A stretch of DNA of 64,000 bases from the NCBI GenBank assembly GCA_016789955.1, contig JAEUPB010000018.1, positions 62,001 to 126,000 of the forward strand. Direction: 5' to 3'. The notes under the pieces are model-generated. The model was not told the origin of the DNA. It ran no database searches and was given only the letters and a program-made list of their open reading frames with translations. A program made the position numbers and the translations under genes. This document shows, one piece after another, positions 61,389-64,000 of the stretch (positions are counted from its first letter, which is position 1; each line of letters begins with the position of its first letter). The DNA comes from Rubrivivax sp. Lineage in GTDB: Bacteria > Pseudomonadota > Gammaproteobacteria > Burkholderiales > Burkholderiaceae_C.

Positions 61389-62312
61389 ATGGAAATCTTC
61401 TTCCAGCAGATCATCAACGGTCTCGTGCTGGGCAGCATGTATGCGCTCGTCGCGCTGGGCTACACGATGGTGTACGGCATCATCAACCTCATCAACTTCG
61501 CCCATGGCGAGGTGCTGATGGTCGGCGCCCTCACGTCGTGGACGGTGGTCAGCGTGCTGGCCGATTCGGGCATGCCGGGCTGGCTGCTGATGCTGATCTC
61601 GCTGGTCTGCGCGATCGTGATCTGCGCGGCGCTCAACTTCACGATCGAGAAGCTCGCCTACCGGCCGCTGCGCAGCGCGCCGCGGCTGGCGCCGCTGATC
61701 ACTGCGATGGGCATGAGCCTGCTGCTGCAGACGCTGGCGATGATCATCTGGAAGCCCAACCCCAAGCCCTACCCGATCCTCCTGCCCAGCGACCCGATCG
61801 ACCTCGGCGGCCCCGTGATCAGCGTGGTGCAGATCCTGATCCTGGGCATCACCGCCGTCGTGCTGGCGGGCCTGATGTACCTGGTCAACCGGACCAAGCT
61901 CGGCCGCGCGATGCGCGCCACCGCCGAGAACCCGCGCGTGGCTGCGCTGATGGGCGTACGGCCCGACATGGTGATCTCGGCCACCTTCATCATCGGCGCG
62001 ATGCTCGCCGCGGTGGCCGGCGTGATGTGGGCGGCCAACTACGGCACCGTGCAGCATTCGATGGGCTTCCTGCCGGGGCTGAAGGCCTTCACCGCCGCGG
62101 TGCTGGGCGGCATCGGCAACCTCGGCGGCGCGGTAGTGGGCGGCATCCTGCTGGGCATCGTCGAGGCGCTGGGGGCCGGCTACCTCGGCGCGCTCACCGG
62201 CGGCGTGCTGGGCAGCCACTACGCCGACATCTTCGCCTTCGTCACGCTGATCCTCGTGCTGACGCTGCGCCCCTCGGGCCTGCTCGGCGAGCGCGTGGCC
62301 GACCGGGCCTGA
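61389..62312 (+). CDS. livH: Branched-chain amino acid ABC importer permease LivH
   Basis: 307 residues from ATG at 61389 (AAGG 6 nt upstream); an earlier in-frame ATG at 61329 has no support. About eight helices with YALVALGYTMVYGIINLINFAHGE at the start and the EAA-type FLPGLKAFTAAVLGGIGNLGGAVVGG loop near the end mark LivH. It forms the inner-membrane channel with LivM for leucine-type or related amide substrates. Confidence 0.94.
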   Translation: MEIFFQQIINGLVLGSMYALVALGYTMVYGIINLINFAHGEVLMVGALTSWTVVSVLADSGMPGWLLMLISLVCAIVICAALNFTIEKLAYRPLRSAPRLAPLITAMGMSLLLQTLAMIIWKPNPKPYPILLPSDPIDLGGPVISVVQILILGITAVVLAGLMYLVNRTKLGRAMRATAENPRVAALMGVRPDMVISATFIIGAMLAAVAGVMWAANYGTVQHSMGFLPGLKAFTAAVLGGIGNLGGAVVGGILLGIVEALGAGYLGALTGGVLGSHYADIFAFVTLILVLTLRPSGLLGERVADRA

Positions 62313-62330
62313 CGACGAGGCGTCCGGACC

Positions 62331-63413
62331 ATGAAGAACAAGATCGTCATCTTTGCCGTCGCGGCGGTGCTGCTGTTCGCGCTGCCGCTCTTCGCGCAGC
62401 AGTTCGGCCAGGGCTACGTCCGCATCATCGCGCTGGCGCTGCTGTACGTGCTGCTGGCGCTGGGCCTGAACATCGTGGTGGGCTATGCCGGTCTGCTGGA
62501 CCTCGGCTTCGTCGCCTTCTACGCGGTGGGTGCGTACATGTACGCGCTGATGGCCAGCCCGCACCTGTTCGAGAACTTCCCGTGGATCGCTTCGGCGCTG
62601 CCCAACGGGCTGCACACGCCGATCTGGCTCGTCGTGCCGCTGGCGGCGCTGCTGGCGGCGGTGGCCGGCGTGCTGCTGGGCACGCCGGTGCTCAAGCTGC
62701 GCGGCGACTACCTGGCGATCGTCACGCTGGGTTTCGGCGAGATCATCCGCGTGTTCATGAACAACCTCGAGCACCCGGTGAACATCACCAACGGGCCGCG
62801 CGGGCTGGACCGCATCGACTCGATGCGGATCTTCGGGCTGGACTTCGGCAAGAAGCTCGTGATCGGCGACTTCACGATCCCGTCGGTGACGATGTACTGC
62901 TGGCTGTTCCTGGTGCTGGTGTTCGCCAGCGTGCTGATCTGCCACCGGCTGGAACAGTCGCGCATCGGTCGCGCGTGGATGGCGATCCGCGAGGACGAGA
63001 TCGCCGCCAAGGCGATGGGCATCAACACGCGCAACATGAAGCTGCTCGCGTTCGGCATGGGCGCCAGCTTCGGCGGCGTGTCGGGTGCGATGTTCGCGGC
63101 CTTCCAGGGCTTCGTCTCGCCGGAGTCGTTCAGCCTGATGGAGAGCGTGATGATCGTGGCGATGGTCGTGCTCGGCGGCATGGGCCACATCCCCGGCGTG
63201 ATCCTCGGCGCGGTGATGCTGGCGGCGCTGCCGGAGGTGCTGCGCTACGTGGCCGGCGACATCCAGAACATGTCCGGCGGGCGCATCGACGCATCGATCC
63301 TGCGCCAGCTGCTGATCGCGCTGGCGATGATCATCATCATGCTGCTGCGCCCGCGCGGCCTGTGGCCGGCGCGCGAGCACGGCAAGGCGGCGCCGTCGCC
63401 GGTGAAGGCCTGA
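62331..63413 (+). CDS. livM: Branched-chain amino acid ABC importer permease LivM
   Basis: 360 residues, 19 nt after livH. The LivM layout is clear: ALGLNIVVGYAGLLDLGFVAFYAVGAY, GDYLAIVTLGFGEIIRVFMNNL, and the coupling loop GRAWMAIREDEIAAKAMGINTRNMKLLAFGMGASFGG. It is followed by an inserted repeat that separates it from livG. Confidence 0.94.
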   Translation: MKNKIVIFAVAAVLLFALPLFAQQFGQGYVRIIALALLYVLLALGLNIVVGYAGLLDLGFVAFYAVGAYMYALMASPHLFENFPWIASALPNGLHTPIWLVVPLAALLAAVAGVLLGTPVLKLRGDYLAIVTLGFGEIIRVFMNNLEHPVNITNGPRGLDRIDSMRIFGLDFGKKLVIGDFTIPSVTMYCWLFLVLVFASVLICHRLEQSRIGRAWMAIREDEIAAKAMGINTRNMKLLAFGMGASFGGVSGAMFAAFQGFVSPESFSLMESVMIVAMVVLGGMGHIPGVILGAVMLAALPEVLRYVAGDIQNMSGGRIDASILRQLLIALAMIIIMLLRPRGLWPAREHGKAAPSPVKA

Positions 63414-63499
63414 CATGAAGGTACCCCCACGCTCACGTCGTTCGCTGCCCCCCGCGGGGGCTGTCAGGCCCTTCGGAACGGCCGGGCGGTCCTGACATG
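63409..63499 (+). repeat. REP-like intergenic element flanked by 9-bp direct repeats
   Basis: The 9-mer CCTGACATG occurs at 63409-63417 (livM stop) and again at 63491-63499 (livG start). Between them is a 73-nt element with an ACCCCCACGCTCACG motif, then a perfect hairpin GCCCCC-CGC-GGGGGC at 63447-63461. From memory, similar short C-rich hairpin repeats are common between genes in Comamonadaceae and relatives. Removing the element and one 9-mer would restore a tight livM-livG junction (TGACATG), so it looks like an insertion with a target duplication. Confidence 0.6.
63415..63495 (+). CDS. 26-codon ORF created by the repeat element
   Basis: ATG at 63415, inside the first 9-bp repeat, reads in frame through the element to TGA at 63493-63495, 1 nt before the livG ATG. 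The predicted peptide is Arg/Pro/Gly-rich and looks like no protein. It may simply let ribosomes pass from livM to livG and keep coupling, or it may be chance. Confidence 0.2.
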   Translation: MKVPPRSRRSLPPAGAVRPFGTAGRS

Positions 63500-64000
63500 G
63501 CCTCCACCGTCCTCAACGTCCAGGGTGTGTCCAAGCGCTTCGGCGGGTTGCAGGCGCTCTCCGACGTCGGCATCGCGATCCAGGTCGGGCAGGTGTACGG
63601 GCTGATCGGCCCCAACGGCGCCGGCAAGACCACCTTCTTCAATGTCATCACCGGCCTCTATACGCCTGATGGAGGCAGCTTCGAGCTCGGCGGCAAACCC
63701 TACAAGCCCAGCGCCGTGCACGAGGTGGCCAAGGCCGGCATCGCGCGCACCTTCCAGAACATCCGCCTGTTCGCCGAGATGACGGCGCTCGAGAACGTGA
63801 TGGTCGGCCGCCACGTTCGCACGCAGTCGGGGCTGGTCGGGGCGGTGTTCCGCACCGCCGGCTTCAAGGCCGAGGAAGCCGCGATCACCGCGCGCGCACA
63901 CGAACTGCTCGACTACGTGGGCATCGGCAAGTACGCCGACTACAAGGCGCGCACGCTGTCGTACGGCGACCAGCGGCGGCTGGAGATCGCGCGTGCGCTG
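63497..64000 (+). CDS. livG: Branched-chain amino acid ABC importer ATPase LivG (cut by window end)
   Basis: The first 168 codons are visible and the gene runs off the window. Walker A GPNGAGKTTFF, Q-loop FQNIRLFAEMTALENVMVG, and SYGDQRRLEIARAL as signature motif identify LivG. It would power LivHM together with LivF, which should follow. The start is the ATG in the second 9-bp repeat; a good Shine-Dalgarno is not evident, perhaps because the repeat element displaced the original upstream sequence. Confidence 0.93.
   Translation, partial: MASTVLNVQGVSKRFGGLQALSDVGIAIQVGQVYGLIGPNGAGKTTFFNVITGLYTPDGGSFELGGKPYKPSAVHEVAKAGIARTFQNIRLFAEMTALENVMVGRHVRTQSGLVGAVFRTAGFKAEEAAITARAHELLDYVGIGKYADYKARTLSYGDQRRLEIARAL

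Overview
The window is very GC-rich (roughly 70% by eye), densely coded DNA from a betaproteobacterium. Gene content and order point to Burkholderiales, most likely the Rubrivivax/Leptothrix/Piscinibacter side. The evidence is blocks such as def-fmt / LysM-dprA-smg and ftsK-lolA-rarA, several Bug/TctC-type binding proteins, and a short intergenic repeat of a kind common in that order. I find no rRNA, tRNA, CRISPR array, transposase or prophage genes.

Region 1 (79-16703, + strand) is the most unusual part. It is a chain of ten genes, most overlapping by 1-13 nt. In order they encode a CitE-like lyase, a sodium:solute symporter fused to a periplasmic propeller domain, a LysR regulator, a TonB-dependent receptor, a serine hydrolase, a ribokinase-family kinase, a glycosidase-like protein fused to a formylglycine-enzyme-like domain, a secreted ThuA/PQQ-propeller/cytochrome c fusion, a GH127-like glycosidase and a class III CoA transferase. 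It reads as a self-contained route for taking up, oxidising, cleaving and activating a sugar or sugar acid. I cannot name the substrate.

Region 2 (16721-24317, - strand) is mostly housekeeping: NADP-malic enzyme, phosphoglycerate kinase, the AzlCD exporter, a DUF2807 protein, a small lipoprotein, Fmt and peptide deformylase. Region 3 (24522-27376, +) is LysM protein, DprA and Smg.

Region 4 (27405-38352) is a TctC-type binding protein and a TonB receptor downstream of a yejB-yejE-yejF peptide importer. Two tandem YejA-like binding proteins lie divergently. Together these would span both membranes. Region 5 (38537-45156) holds a FeeM-like N-acyltransferase, two AmpG-family MFS transporters, an M48 protease, a Crp-family regulator and two related PAS proteins, one with a LuxR HTH.

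Region 6 (45261-51983, +) combines a TonB receptor, a leaderless-secretion class A type serine hydrolase, an S66 LD-carboxypeptidase, an M14 deacylase/carboxypeptidase, a BamE-like lipoprotein and a Spx/ArsC protein. It looks like a peptide or muropeptide scavenging set. Region 7 (52011-59503) is an alpha/beta hydrolase, a histidine phosphatase, FtsK, LolA, a second Bug-type binding protein, RarA and a lone cyclic-nucleotide-binding domain protein. Region 8 (59511-end) is a divergent Lrp/ald pair followed by livH-livM-livG, with livG cut by the window edge.

Two regulatory patterns stand out. At least 15 genes carry a -10-like hexamer (NANNAT type) only 6-9 nt before the start codon, which suggests leaderless transcription. 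The livM-livG junction carries a hairpin repeat flanked by 9-bp direct repeats.
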